Made by a program: the position numbers and the translations under genes. Of a stretch of DNA of 64,000 nucleotides, positions 26,772 to 36,303 are shown in pieces. Source of the DNA: Spirochaetales bacterium (GTDB lineage: Bacteria > Spirochaetota > Spirochaetia > SZUA-6 > RPPD01); NCBI GenBank assembly GCA_016934415.1, contig JAFGSW010000088.1, positions 94,805 through 158,804 on the forward strand, read 5' to 3'. Under the pieces are notes generated by a model. It saw only the letters and a program-made list of their open reading frames with translations. It did not search any database and was not told the origin of the DNA. Positions within the stretch are counted from its first letter, which is position 1. Each line of letters begins with the position of its first letter.

Positions 26772-26780
26772 TGGTATAAT
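26772..26780 (+). promoter_or_regulatory. extended -10 promoter candidate
   Basis: TGGTATAAT matches an extended -10 element exactly; the -35 region (TTTTCG, 17 bases before) is poor, as expected for that class. It would give a leader of about 190 bases ahead of the 944-aa gene. Confidence 0.45.
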
Positions 26781-26908
26781 CTGTGCAAAGAAACAGACGC
26801 GGGACGACATGTACTCGCGACCGAAATTGCGTCTTTCCTTCGAATCCTGATGAATTTGAAAGGGAATTCGGAAGAAAGTGACGTTTCTTTCGATGTTTAA
26901 GCCGAAAA

Positions 26909-26936
26909 TTGAAAAAGGAAAAGGTATATTTGTAAT
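26909..26936 (+). promoter_or_regulatory. sigma-70-type promoter for the TPR/SpoIIE operon
   Basis: TTGAAA and TGTAAT, five of six matches each, are 16 bases apart. The predicted start lies about 30 bases before the ATG at 26975. Confidence 0.55.
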
Positions 26937-26974
26937 AGCATAAGCGGGAGAAGAGGTTCGGTGATAATAAACCC

Positions 26975-29809
26975 ATGACGAGAGTTCCCATCGCGAAAGG
27001 CATACTGGCGATCCTCGTATTTCTCTTCCTCCCGGCGGCGTTATCATACGCGGGCGGCCAGCCTGAAGAAGCGATTAAGAAAGCCCAGACACTCATCGAC
27101 GCCAAACAATACAAGGAGGCGCTGCTCGTTCTCCAGGAAATAGGGACGCGCGACCGGGAAAAGCTCGACGAGGTGCAGCTCTACATCAACATCTGCATGC
27201 AGCACGATCAAAACGTCAATGAATTGAAGCAGGGGATCCTGGATGCGTTCGATAAAGACAACGATGAGGTCGCCGTCAACCTTATGGACAAGTTGAAAGC
27301 GCTCGATCCGAAGGAACTGGAATTCCTGGGCGCTGCGTATGAGATAAAAAAATTGAAAGTGGCTTATGAAAAATTTCAACAAATCATGGACGCCGCTTCC
27401 GCCCTTATCATTCTGGGAAAATACCGGGAGGCGATCGACACCTACCGGCAGGGTTTCACCTTGTACCGCGACGAATTCCTCGCCAATCAGTCGTATGACA
27501 AAAAAGACGTTGCGGACGTCCAAAATATGTACATAGAAATCGACGCACTCATCGCCGAGTACTTTGCGAAGGCGGCCGTCGCGGAAAGAAGCGGCCGGGC
27601 CGTGGCCGATCTGTTTGAGAGCGGCCGGACGGCGGAAGCCCTCACCCGGTCCGAAAGCGCGCTCGGCGACCTGGACGCCTTGCTCGATCTCCGGTGGCGG
27701 CTGATCGGCGCGGGACGGCGGTTCCGGGACGAGAACGAGTACTTCAAGAAAAAAAGCCCGGACGGCAAGGGCGATAACTTGTTTTATTTTTCCGAGCACA
27801 CGATCTTGGGTAGAGAAACCAATAATGCCGCCCTCGGCCGGGAAGGCGTCTATTATGTGGCCGAGGCCAGTTGGGAAGTGCTTCTCGAAAAAACGATCGG
27901 TCTGCTCACAACGGCCGCCGAGCGCTTATTCCGCCTGGCCCGGGAGAGCGAAAAAGCGGGCAATCCGGACCAGGCCGACGCCAATGACGCCCAGGCCGAA
28001 AAATTTGCGTCGCGCGGCGCGGAATACCTCGGGCGCTACCTCGACTCCGGAGCTCCGACCGCTCCCCGCGTGCTTGACGGCCGGGACCGGAAGTACCTCG
28101 TGGAAAAATATCCCCGCTACGTCTATCTCGACGAGATGGCGTCCGAGTCGCGGCGTTACCGCGCTCTGACGCTGTTGCGGAAAAGATACGAGACGATCAA
28201 CAAGATCACGCCGGCATCCGCGGACGATCCGGAGCTGAAAAAAAACCAGGCCGAGGCGCGGGACGCCATCGTCCTTCTCGAGACATCCGCCGCGGAAATC
28301 GACGCGCGGCGGAGCCAGGTGGAGCGATTGACCGCGGACGGATTCGACATGTCGGACACCGCCCGCCTGCTGCCGGATATCACGTCGCGTCTCGCGAGTC
28401 TTCTTTCAGACTTTCAGAAACTCAATATCGGATTCGTCGCCCGGATCGTGGAAAGAGAGCTTAAGCCTGTACGGGACGCCTACGCGGACGATCAAAAGCG
28501 TTTGGCGGAAGCGAACGCCGTGCGCGATGGGATCTCCCCTCCGCCTTCGCCGCAGGCGGGGGAAAAGCATCCGAGCGACGCCATGAAACTATACGAAGCG
28601 CTCAAGCGCGATTTGGAGCGCGAGAATGTCGCCGAAAAATTCCTGGAGAAGTGGCGGAAGGAGAGCAATGCCGTGCTTTCCGACCCGTCCGTCAAGACGT
28701 TCATAGAAGAGGCGGAGGGCTTAGCCGCGAGCCTGACCGCGCTCTCGTCCAGGGTCGACGCGGAAAATGAGCGCGCCCGCGTCATGCGCAATGAGGCGAG
28801 GACGCTGTACGCGCGCGCCGCGGAGGAATACCAGAAAGCCGGACAAGCCCTGAACGGAAAAAATTATTCCGAGGCGACGAAACAGCTCGGTTTTTCAAAG
28901 AAAGACGTGGCCGATTCGCGCGCCAACGAGGAGACCGATCAGGCTCGCCGGCTCGCGGCGAACGTCATCGACCTGGAAAAAAAGATCCGGGCCGCCTCGG
29001 TCGACGCGCGTCTCGCGGAATCGAACGCCGCCCGCGACCGGGGCATCGAGAGTTATTTCCTTCAGGATTTCGAAACCGCGCGCGTCCTCCTCGATCGCGC
29101 CAAAAAAATCATCCTTGACCTTGGCACCCAGGAAAACGGGGACGCGGCGGCTCCGGACACATCGGATATCCAACTCTGGCTGGACCTGGTGCTCAAAGCC
29201 TTGGCGACGGCTCCCATCCGTCAAATCAACCAGAAAGACCCGCTGTACGCCGAAATCACAGCCCGCCAGAAACAGGCGGAACGGTACTACCAGGAAGGCC
29301 TCGATTCCCAGAAGAAGGGACGCGACGCGGACGCGCAGAAAGATTTCCAGGACGCCCTTGACCAGATTCAGCAGATTCAGAAGACTTTTCCACAGCTGAA
29401 GGAGAGCGGCGTGCTGTACATCAAAGTCATGCAGGCGCAGAGGGGACAGAGGTGGTATGATAGTTACACCGATAATCTTGTCAACGAAGTTGAAAGAATG
29501 GATCCGAAGGACGCCCAGGCGAAATTGGAGGACGTGCTAGATCTTTTTCCCAATAATAGACGTCTGAAACAAGCGCTTGAAAAGATCGTGGCCAGACTTT
29601 ATGTGAAGCCGGTGGTCAGCGCGCAGGCGAAGGACAGGGCGGAAAGCCTTTACCGTGAAGCGGCCGCTCTTGTCAACCGGGTATCGGCTACGAGGGGTGA
29701 TTACGATCAGGCGGAAAAATTGGTGAACCAATCGCTCCTGCTCGATCCTTACAGCGCCAAGGCCAAGGAACTGCAGACGCGAATTCGTAAGGTGAAATAC
29801 GGGCGTTAA
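26975..29809 (+). CDS. large periplasmic TPR/coiled-coil protein
   Basis: 944 residues with a signal peptide (about 1-26, ending LPAALSYAG). The rest is helical: TPR-like units at both ends (KKAQTLIDAKQYKEALLVLQ near 35-54; EKLVNQSLLLDPYSAKAKEL near 915-934) and a long charged middle with many Ala/Glu/Arg/Asp residues, probably coiled coil (about 440-700). No enzyme motif. It ends four bases before the propeller/SpoIIE gene, so the two are surely co-transcribed and may form one periplasmic-membrane complex. No named family recognised. Confidence 0.8.
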   Translation: MTRVPIAKGILAILVFLFLPAALSYAGGQPEEAIKKAQTLIDAKQYKEALLVLQEIGTRDREKLDEVQLYINICMQHDQNVNELKQGILDAFDKDNDEVAVNLMDKLKALDPKELEFLGAAYEIKKLKVAYEKFQQIMDAASALIILGKYREAIDTYRQGFTLYRDEFLANQSYDKKDVADVQNMYIEIDALIAEYFAKAAVAERSGRAVADLFESGRTAEALTRSESALGDLDALLDLRWRLIGAGRRFRDENEYFKKKSPDGKGDNLFYFSEHTILGRETNNAALGREGVYYVAEASWEVLLEKTIGLLTTAAERLFRLARESEKAGNPDQADANDAQAEKFASRGAEYLGRYLDSGAPTAPRVLDGRDRKYLVEKYPRYVYLDEMASESRRYRALTLLRKRYETINKITPASADDPELKKNQAEARDAIVLLETSAAEIDARRSQVERLTADGFDMSDTARLLPDITSRLASLLSDFQKLNIGFVARIVERELKPVRDAYADDQKRLAEANAVRDGISPPPSPQAGEKHPSDAMKLYEALKRDLERENVAEKFLEKWRKESNAVLSDPSVKTFIEEAEGLAASLTALSSRVDAENERARVMRNEARTLYARAAEEYQKAGQALNGKNYSEATKQLGFSKKDVADSRANEETDQARRLAANVIDLEKKIRAASVDARLAESNAARDRGIESYFLQDFETARVLLDRAKKIILDLGTQENGDAAAPDTSDIQLWLDLVLKALATAPIRQINQKDPLYAEITARQKQAERYYQEGLDSQKKGRDADAQKDFQDALDQIQQIQKTFPQLKESGVLYIKVMQAQRGQRWYDSYTDNLVNEVERMDPKDAQAKLEDVLDLFPNNRRLKQALEKIVARLYVKPVVSAQAKDRAESLYREAAALVNRVSATRGDYDQAEKLVNQSLLLDPYSAKAKELQTRIRKVKYGR

Positions 29810-29813
29810 CGGC

Positions 29814-32800
29814 ATGCAAAGACGCGCATCACTCATCATGTTGTTCTCTCTGGCGGCGCTCGGCGCATGGGGCGATAACGTCTACTGGGGATTTCCGACG
29901 CCGCTCAACCGGCCGGGGAGGTTCGTGCAGACCGCCTCCTCCGACCGCCTGGCGGTGGCGGTTTGGCAGGAATTCGAACCGGACGGCCCGGACGCAATTC
30001 AAGGCGCTTTTTATTTTTCCCTGACCAGCTCCCGTGACGGCCTCGCCTGGACCGAATCGCCGCGCCGCCTGGGGCCGTTTCCGTACGCCGACAAAAACAA
30101 ACTCTATCGCAAGTACTCGGTTGCGATCGACGCGTCGGACAGGATACTCATCGCGGCGTCCACGGACGATCATACGGTGACGGTGTTCGTATCGAACGAC
30201 CGGGGCGCGACCTTTTCCGAGGCGGCCAGGCTGCAGGCGGCGGAAACGGTGAACGTGCCGCTCCTCTCTTTGTCGGCGCGCCGTGAACTGCTCCTCTTCG
30301 TCACCTATCTCCTCAAGGAAGAGGAGGGTATCTACGTCGCCCGTTCGGTGAACGGCCGCGACTGGACGAAGCTCGAGCCCCTCGTCGAAAATACGCTGGT
30401 TCAGCCCGAGTTGCCCGCTCACGCCGTTTTCAGGGGAAAGGAATATGTCGTATTTCAGGCCCGCCGCACAAAACCCACGGACTTCCAATTGTTTATGAAA
30501 ATGAGCGGCAATGGCGGTGCCTCCTGGAACGCCGCCCAGCCCCTTACCGAAACGATGGGCATGATCGACGGCGAGGAAGTGCCGGCCGCGCAAATTGTAA
30601 GCCAAATCTCCAACCAGAGACCGTTTCTGTTGGCTACGAAAGACGCGCTTTTGGTCGCCTGGGAGCGAAGCAGGACACTCCCGCCCCGGCCGCCACAAGC
30701 GTACGTTATGCCATTGACCGAGGACGGCCGGGGACAGGCAAAGCCCGAGGTTCGCGTTTCATCCGGACTGGGCACGGTCTATAATCCCCGGCTTGTGAGC
30801 CACGGGGACCGGATTTTCGCCGTTTGGTTTGAAAACCAATCGGGTCAACCCACTCACGTCTTTTTCGGCGCGTACGACGAGAATGGGAAGAATCCCGCCG
30901 CAATTGATCTCAGTCCCGCCGTGCAGGGCGATTCGCTCTTCCCGCAGCCGGTAGTGTTGAAGGGGCATTTGAGTCTCTTCTGGGAGAACCAACGGACCGT
31001 GCGGGGACGGACCGACGATCGGATCTTTTTCATCGGTCCCGACCGCTTTACGGCTCCTCCGCCGCTTGCGGCCCTCAATTTCACAGACCGGGGGGCGGGA
31101 CGGCTTCCCCAGCTCCGCTTCCGCTGGGACATCCCCCAGGATTCGTCCGGTATCAAGGAGTTTTTCTGGGCGAAGAGCTCGACCCCGTCGATCGGGATCA
31201 AGGACGCCCGGCCGGTTCCGGCCGGCGTCTACGAAGAGACGGTCGATATTTCGGGCGACGGCACGTGGTATCTCTTTGTGTTCGCGGTCGACGAGGCCGG
31301 CAATGTTTCCGCGCCCGGACAACTCGTCTACACCCGCGACACCGTTCCCCCCGGCCGGGTGCGATTCATTGCTCCCGAGCCCGGCCCCGACGGATTCCTG
31401 TTGTCCAACACCTTCCTGGTCGCCTGGTCTCCTCCGGCACGCGACGAGATCGCCGGCTACTCATACCGGCTCCGCCAATTGAGCTCCAACCAGAACAACG
31501 TGAGCTATTCGGCGGCGGAATTCCCCGCTCCCGAGGACACGCCATCGCTGAAAGATCCGAAAGTGGAATTCGACAACCTTGACGACGGCGTGTGGGCGAT
31601 CGCGGTCAGCGCCTTCGACAAGGCCGGCAACAAGGGGGAGGCGGAAACGCTCGTCTTCCGCCTGAACCGCTATCAGGCACGCACCTACATCACGTCTGTG
31701 ACCGCGACGCGGGACTCGTCCGATCGGCTGCTCGCCGTGATCCGCGGGCGCGGTTTTCTGGCGGGCGGGGCGGTGGATCTCGTCGTCATCGACCGGGACG
31801 GCGCCCCGCCGTACGACCATGAGTTCCGCAGCTCCGCCGGACAATTCACGGTGGAAAGCGACCGGGTCATTTCGGGAGTGCCTCTCGACGGGCTGGAGGA
31901 AGGCGTCTACCAGGTCGGCGTTCACCACCCGGTGCGAGGGTTCGCATTTTCCGGCGCCGACACCCTCAAGGTGGAGGAGTCGGGCGTCGTCAAATACGGC
32001 AATTTTTCTCCGCCGCGGCCTCCCTTCTACCAGATTTCTCGGTATCTGTTCACCCTGTCGTTCACCGACATCATGGTCTGGCTCATCGTCCTGGCCCTTC
32101 TCGCCGTGTTCATCCTCGCCGGCCGGAAGGTGCTTGCGCTGGGACGGGAAGCCGCGGCCCTCAACAGCGAAGTGAGCGCGTTCATCCAAGGAGGTGACCT
32201 CCCAATGAAGGAAACCAAGAAGAAAATAGAGGCTCTGCGCCGGAAAGGCATCGGCCTGCGCCTCAAATTCACGCTCCTTATCTCGCTCCTGGCGCTCATC
32301 ATCGTGGTCATGGTGTCCCTGCCCATCAGCGTGGCCATGATACGGATTCAGCAGTCCTCCCTCGCGCAGAAACTGAAGGACGAGGTGAACATCGTTCTCT
32401 CCGGCGTCGTGGACGGCACCAAAACATATCTCTTCATCAACAACAGCCTGCTCGTCTCGGAAAACCTGGAGAAACAGTACAAACAACTCCCCCAGGCGGC
32501 CGAATACGCCGTCGTCACCGGTCCGCGTTTCATCAATCCGCGCACCGGACAGACCGACCTGTCCGGAACCGACCGGCTGGACGTTTCGAGCATGGAGCGC
32601 GTCTGGGCCGTCCAGCCGCCCGACTTTTCCGTGCCGGTCGCGTCGGGTTCCTTCACCCCGATCGAGTCGGAAATCTCGGACGGGATTTCTTCCCGCGTTC
32701 CCGCCCTGGCCGCGGAGATCGACGCCCGCGCGAGGGAGCGCGTGTCGGACCTCGACCGCGCCATCGACGAGGCGACCGCCGAACGCGACCGCATCCTGTT

Positions 32801-34451
32801 CCGCACGGACAAGGCTTCGCTCGACCGCAAAGCGGTCCTTGACCAGCAGATCAAGGACAATACCAAGCAGCGCGATGACGAACTCGAAAAGATCGCCAGA
32901 GCATATCAGGGCAGCCTGCCCGAATTCAACGTTGACAATGTCGACCTGTCCGTGAAGTCATACGTCTTTTATATGCCGGTCGTCACCCGGGTGCCGGGGT
33001 ACGACCATTATTTCTGGGGCCTCGCGCGTCTCGGCGTCTCCTCGGACGACATCAGCCGGCAGATCCAGGGCTCCACCCAGACCCTCGTCGGGCTCACCGG
33101 GGGCATCGCCCTGCTGGCCCTCGGCCTGGGCCTGGCCGGCGCCCTCCTTCTCGCTTCGATCATCATCAACCCCCTGCGGCGTCTCTCCCGCGGCGTGGCC
33201 GTCATTCGCGACACGCAGGACAAAAGTCTCCTGAAAGACCACCTCATCAACGTACGAACGCGCGACGAGCTCCGAGAGCTGGCCGATACCGTCAACCAGA
33301 TGACGCAGGGGCTCGTCAAAGCGGCCATCGCCAACAAGGAGCTCATGATCGGGCAGGAGGTTCAGAAGATGTTCATCCCGCTCGATGCGGGTCCCGACGG
33401 CAGGAAGCGCACTACCGGTGCGATGGCCGACGCGAACATCGACATCTTCGGGTACTACGAGGGAGCCAAGGTGGTTTCCGGAGATTATTTCGACTTCAAG
33501 CGCCTCGACGACAGACACTTCGCCATCATCAAGTGCGACGTGGCGGGCAAGGGCGTGGCGGGCTCGCTTATCATGATAGAAGTGGCGACGCTTTTCCTGG
33601 CCTATTTCAGGGATTGGAGCCTTAAAAAGCAGGGCTTGCGCATCGAAAACCTCGTCTTCCAGATCAACGACATGCTCGAGGAACGAGGCTTTACCGGACG
33701 GTTCGCCGCGCTTTCGCTCTGTCTGCTCGACTCGGCGACCGGCGACTGCCATTTCTGCCACGCCGGCGACAAGGAAGTCCACGTCTACCGGAGCGGGAAC
33801 ATGAGGTGTCAGACGATCTCTCTCGCCAACACACCGGCCGCCGGGGTCTTCCACTCGACCATGATCCCGCCCCAGTCGGGCTTCAAGGTCGAGCGCCAGA
33901 AGCTCGAGAAGGGAGACACCCTCTTTCTCTTCACCGACGGTCTGGAGGAGGCGAAACGGCTCTTCCGCGACGGCGAGTTCACTCCCGTCCTCTGCTCAGA
34001 GCCCGGACTGAAGGAGGGCGAGACCCACGGCGGCACGCACGTCCTGGGCAAGGAGAGCGAAGAGCTCGGTTTGCAGCGAATCGAGGCGATCATCGAGGCC
34101 GTGTTCTCACGCGGCGAGTACCGCCTCTTCAAGTACCACAATCCGCTGGCGGACGAGGAGCTCGTCTTCGATTTCTCGGGATGCGAAGGAACGGCCGAGG
34201 ACGCCGTGCTCGCCCTGGCGTCCGTGGAAAAGATTTTCCGCGCTTATCCCGACCGCGCCGCCGTTCCGGAAGACGTGGTCCGGGTGGATAAAAAGATCGA
34301 CGGTTTTCTGGAGCGAACCTTTTCGGGCTATCGTTCCTATTTTAAACATCGAACCGAGAAGCCCGACGAGCCGGACTACGTGTTCTACTCCGGGTTGAAA
34401 GAGGACGAGCAATATGACGATCTGACGATTCTCGCGATACATAAAAAATAG
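29814..34451 (+). CDS. beta-propeller sensor / HAMP / SpoIIE-type serine phosphatase
   Basis: 1545 residues. A signal peptide (1-20) precedes a sialidase-like beta-propeller (about 21-400, repeated SxDxGxTF/W-type strands such as SNDRGATFSEA and SGNGGASWNAA). Ig/Fn3-like domains follow (about 410-730), then membrane segments at about 745-770, 815-842 and 1090-1115. Between the last two is a periplasmic region with a charged coiled coil. HAMP (about 1115-1170) leads to a PP2C/SpoIIE phosphatase (1190-1545) with metal aspartates D1224 (SGDYFDF), D1242 (CDVAGKG), D1375 (FTDGLEEA) and the final DDLTILAI. RsbU-type phosphatases dephosphorylate anti-sigma antagonists; an extracellular ligand would be read by the propeller. 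No sigma-switch partner lies nearby. Confidence 0.88.
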   Translation: MQRRASLIMLFSLAALGAWGDNVYWGFPTPLNRPGRFVQTASSDRLAVAVWQEFEPDGPDAIQGAFYFSLTSSRDGLAWTESPRRLGPFPYADKNKLYRKYSVAIDASDRILIAASTDDHTVTVFVSNDRGATFSEAARLQAAETVNVPLLSLSARRELLLFVTYLLKEEEGIYVARSVNGRDWTKLEPLVENTLVQPELPAHAVFRGKEYVVFQARRTKPTDFQLFMKMSGNGGASWNAAQPLTETMGMIDGEEVPAAQIVSQISNQRPFLLATKDALLVAWERSRTLPPRPPQAYVMPLTEDGRGQAKPEVRVSSGLGTVYNPRLVSHGDRIFAVWFENQSGQPTHVFFGAYDENGKNPAAIDLSPAVQGDSLFPQPVVLKGHLSLFWENQRTVRGRTDDRIFFIGPDRFTAPPPLAALNFTDRGAGRLPQLRFRWDIPQDSSGIKEFFWAKSSTPSIGIKDARPVPAGVYEETVDISGDGTWYLFVFAVDEAGNVSAPGQLVYTRDTVPPGRVRFIAPEPGPDGFLLSNTFLVAWSPPARDEIAGYSYRLRQLSSNQNNVSYSAAEFPAPEDTPSLKDPKVEFDNLDDGVWAIAVSAFDKAGNKGEAETLVFRLNRYQARTYITSVTATRDSSDRLLAVIRGRGFLAGGAVDLVVIDRDGAPPYDHEFRSSAGQFTVESDRVISGVPLDGLEEGVYQVGVHHPVRGFAFSGADTLKVEESGVVKYGNFSPPRPPFYQISRYLFTLSFTDIMVWLIVLALLAVFILAGRKVLALGREAAALNSEVSAFIQGGDLPMKETKKKIEALRRKGIGLRLKFTLLISLLALIIVVMVSLPISVAMIRIQQSSLAQKLKDEVNIVLSGVVDGTKTYLFINNSLLVSENLEKQYKQLPQAAEYAVVTGPRFINPRTGQTDLSGTDRLDVSSMERVWAVQPPDFSVPVASGSFTPIESEISDGISSRVPALAAEIDARARERVSDLDRAIDEATAERDRILFRTDKASLDRKAVLDQQIKDNTKQRDDELEKIARAYQGSLPEFNVDNVDLSVKSYVFYMPVVTRVPGYDHYFWGLARLGVSSDDISRQIQGSTQTLVGLTGGIALLALGLGLAGALLLASIIINPLRRLSRGVAVIRDTQDKSLLKDHLINVRTRDELRELADTVNQMTQGLVKAAIANKELMIGQEVQKMFIPLDAGPDGRKRTTGAMADANIDIFGYYEGAKVVSGDYFDFKRLDDRHFAIIKCDVAGKGVAGSLIMIEVATLFLAYFRDWSLKKQGLRIENLVFQINDMLEERGFTGRFAALSLCLLDSATGDCHFCHAGDKEVHVYRSGNMRCQTISLANTPAAGVFHSTMIPPQSGFKVERQKLEKGDTLFLFTDGLEEAKRLFRDGEFTPVLCSEPGLKEGETHGGTHVLGKESEELGLQRIEAIIEAVFSRGEYRLFKYHNPLADEELVFDFSGCEGTAEDAVLALASVEKIFRAYPDRAAVPEDVVRVDKKIDGFLERTFSGYRSYFKHRTEKPDEPDYVFYSGLKEDEQYDDLTILAIHKK

Positions 34452-34468
34452 GACGCGAATCGATTCAC

Positions 34469-34489
34469 GGAAAAGGCCGAACCTTTTTC
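34469..34489 (+). terminator. weak hairpin after the phosphatase gene
   Basis: GGAAAAGG and CCTTTTTC pair across a five-base loop 18 bases after the stop, without a separate T run. It may only attenuate transcription into the next gene. Confidence 0.35.
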
Positions 34490-34556
34490 GCATATTGATC
34501 TTCAAAATGCCGAAATTATGTAGGAGGGGAAAAAGTTGAGATTGGGAGGTGGGTTC

Positions 34557-35555
34557 ATGAAACGATTTTTGGCTTTATTCGTTTGTCTCGCCTGCGCGGG
34601 GACCCTGGCGGCCGAGAACGCCGCTCTGACGATTACCAACGGCGAGGCGAACTGGCTCTACTATTCGGTCGATCCCGCCTTCACCACGCCCGGCGCGGAG
34701 GCAGCGGGCGCGGCGGACTTTTTCTCCGTACTCGACAAGGCGCGTTTCGGCGCCCTTCCGCCGGGAGGCAGCCAGCGCGTTCAAGGACTGTCCGCCGGCG
34801 CGCATGCCCTTGTCGGATTTTGGGTGACGGACAAAACCGCCTTCTACGGCGTCTTCCGGCTCTCTGTGAGCCTCGCCCCGGGACAGAACAAGGCGATCAC
34901 CCTGAAAAAGACCGCGGCTTTGGCCAGCCGGGAGACCGCGACCGGGCCCGTTCCCGTGAAGGAGACCCTGCCCGATTCGCCCATCGTCATCGACGGCGCG
35001 TTCGCCGACTGGGAACCGTACCCGGCCGTGGCCGTTTTCCCGCCCACGTCCGCCCCCGAGCAGTTCACCGTCCAGGACAAGGACGGCGCGCGCAACCTCC
35101 CCATCCGCAATTCCGCGTCCTGGGGCCGGGCCGGCACGCAGCTCCTGACCGTCAAGGCGCTCTGGCGGGCCGAGGCGTTGTACCTGTACGCGTCTTCCTC
35201 GTGTCCGATCGATCCCGGCCTCTCGATTTTTCTCTATTTGTTCGACGACCGAAAATCGGCGGAGCCCAACCGGTACACGATGGAAATTCCGATTGTCGAC
35301 GCGAGCGGGGAGGGAAAAGTGCTGCTCTGGCAGCGGGGGGTGAAGGAATCAACCGCGATCGGAACGTTCCGCACCAACGGTCCCGCCCTGGAGGCTTCGA
35401 TAGATTTTGCCGCGCTTCCCGATGCGCTCCGGATCGCCTTTTTCGACCGCTATTCCATCGACCTGAAGACCGATTATCACGACGCGGCCCGGGGCCTGTA
35501 CGAAGAGTTCTACTTCACCACGCTCGTGTGCAATGAAATCTACAGACAGCAATGA
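34557..35555 (+). CDS. secreted protein with CBM9/DOMON-like domain
   Basis: 332 residues with a signal peptide (MKRFLALFVCLACAGTLAA). The second half begins SPIVIDGAFADWEPYPAVAV, the opening typical of CBM9-like or DOMON beta-sandwiches, and continues with alternating strands (ALWRAEALYLYASSSC, YTMEIPIVDASGEG). The ATG at 34557 is preceded by GGGAGGT; a TTG at 34536, preceded by AGGAGGGG, gives seven more residues. Having two ribosome sites in tandem is odd. CBM9-like domains bind sugars or haem in other proteins. The stop overlaps dcd as ATGA. Confidence 0.7.
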   Translation: MKRFLALFVCLACAGTLAAENAALTITNGEANWLYYSVDPAFTTPGAEAAGAADFFSVLDKARFGALPPGGSQRVQGLSAGAHALVGFWVTDKTAFYGVFRLSVSLAPGQNKAITLKKTAALASRETATGPVPVKETLPDSPIVIDGAFADWEPYPAVAVFPPTSAPEQFTVQDKDGARNLPIRNSASWGRAGTQLLTVKALWRAEALYLYASSSCPIDPGLSIFLYLFDDRKSAEPNRYTMEIPIVDASGEGKVLLWQRGVKESTAIGTFRTNGPALEASIDFAALPDALRIAFFDRYSIDLKTDYHDAARGLYEEFYFTTLVCNEIYRQQ

Positions 35556-36112
35556 TATTATCGGGCTTGGAGATCAAACGGGAACTGGGCCGGGGAATCA
35601 CGATCTCTCCATTCGACGAGCGGCAGCTCAATCCCAACAGCTACAACCTGCGCCTGCACGAGGAGCTCCTCGTGTACGAGTCGGAGGTGCTCGACATGAA
35701 GCGTCCCGAACCGACCGCCAGGCTCGTCATTCCCGAAACGGGGCTCGTCCTCGCGCCGGGCCGCCTTTATCTCGGGCGGACGATCGAGTATACGGCCACC
35801 GAGCGCTTCGTCCCCATGCTTGAAGGCCGCTCGTCGGTGGGCCGGCTGGGCCTGTTCGTGCACGTGACGGCCGGGTTCGGCGACGTCGGATTTCACGGTT
35901 ACTGGACGCTTGAGATGTTCTGCGTTCAGCCGGTGAAGATCTATCCGGGTGTCCCCATCTGCCAGATCTATTACCATACGATACAAGGCGAATTCAAGCC
36001 CTACGCAGGCGGTAAATACCAGGACAACACCGGCGTCCAACCGAGCCTTTTATACCGCGATTTTTCAAGGGACGCCGAAGACGACGGACGAAAAGAAGGA
36101 AAGGAACGATGA
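35552..36112 (+). CDS. dcd: dCTP deaminase-like protein
   Basis: 186 residues, trimeric dUTPase-fold family. It deaminates dCTP to dUTP for thymidylate synthesis. The active-site pattern is kept: EGRSSVGRLGLFVHVTAGFG (about 91-110), then GFHGYWTLEMF, and the C-terminal lid motif KYQDNTGVQPS. DQLNPNSYNLRL-type N-terminal motif (ERQLNPNSYNLRLHEEL) is also seen. FGD replaces the usual I-D-P-G of the substrate-binding loop, so specificity could differ; dCTP/dUTP bifunctional enzymes share most of these motifs. ATGA overlaps occur at both ends. Confidence 0.88.
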   Translation: MILSGLEIKRELGRGITISPFDERQLNPNSYNLRLHEELLVYESEVLDMKRPEPTARLVIPETGLVLAPGRLYLGRTIEYTATERFVPMLEGRSSVGRLGLFVHVTAGFGDVGFHGYWTLEMFCVQPVKIYPGVPICQIYYHTIQGEFKPYAGGKYQDNTGVQPSLLYRDFSRDAEDDGRKEGKER

Positions 36113-36303
36113 AGGACGGTACGGTGAAATCGGACATCCAACCCGGCCTCCGTGTCATGGTCGTGCTCAAAGAAGACCAAGGGACGGGGAAACTCACCGA
36201 GGGTGTGGTGAAAGATATTCTCACCAATTCAAGCCGCCACCCGCGGGGAATCAAAGTGCGTCTGGAGAGCGGACTTGTCGGCAGGGTGAGGCGCATTCCA
36301 TGA
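36109..36303 (+). CDS. ywbE: YwbE family protein
   Basis: 64 residues, the usual size. The conserved YwbE (DUF2196) pattern is plain: IQPGLRVMVVLKEDQGTGKL, TEGVVKDILTNSSRHPRGIK and VRLESGLVGRVRRI. Function unknown; the fold is a small KOW/SH3-like barrel, so nucleic-acid binding is possible. ATGA overlaps with dcd before and the zinc-ribbon gene after make this a translationally coupled set. Confidence 0.92.
   Translation: MKDGTVKSDIQPGLRVMVVLKEDQGTGKLTEGVVKDILTNSSRHPRGIKVRLESGLVGRVRRIP

Larger units (their letters stand above)
26531..26974. other. gene-free promoter region between divergent genes
   Basis: Separates the ParB-like gene (minus) from the 944-aa TPR gene (plus). No convincing gene is visible. 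It contains two good plus-strand promoter candidates, listed separately. Base composition is more AT-rich than the flanking genes. Confidence 0.55.

Noticed and set aside
35949-36299. N-terminal extension of the zinc-ribbon protein
   Set aside because: It runs through dcd and ywbE, both well supported, and the ATGA overlap gives a clear start.
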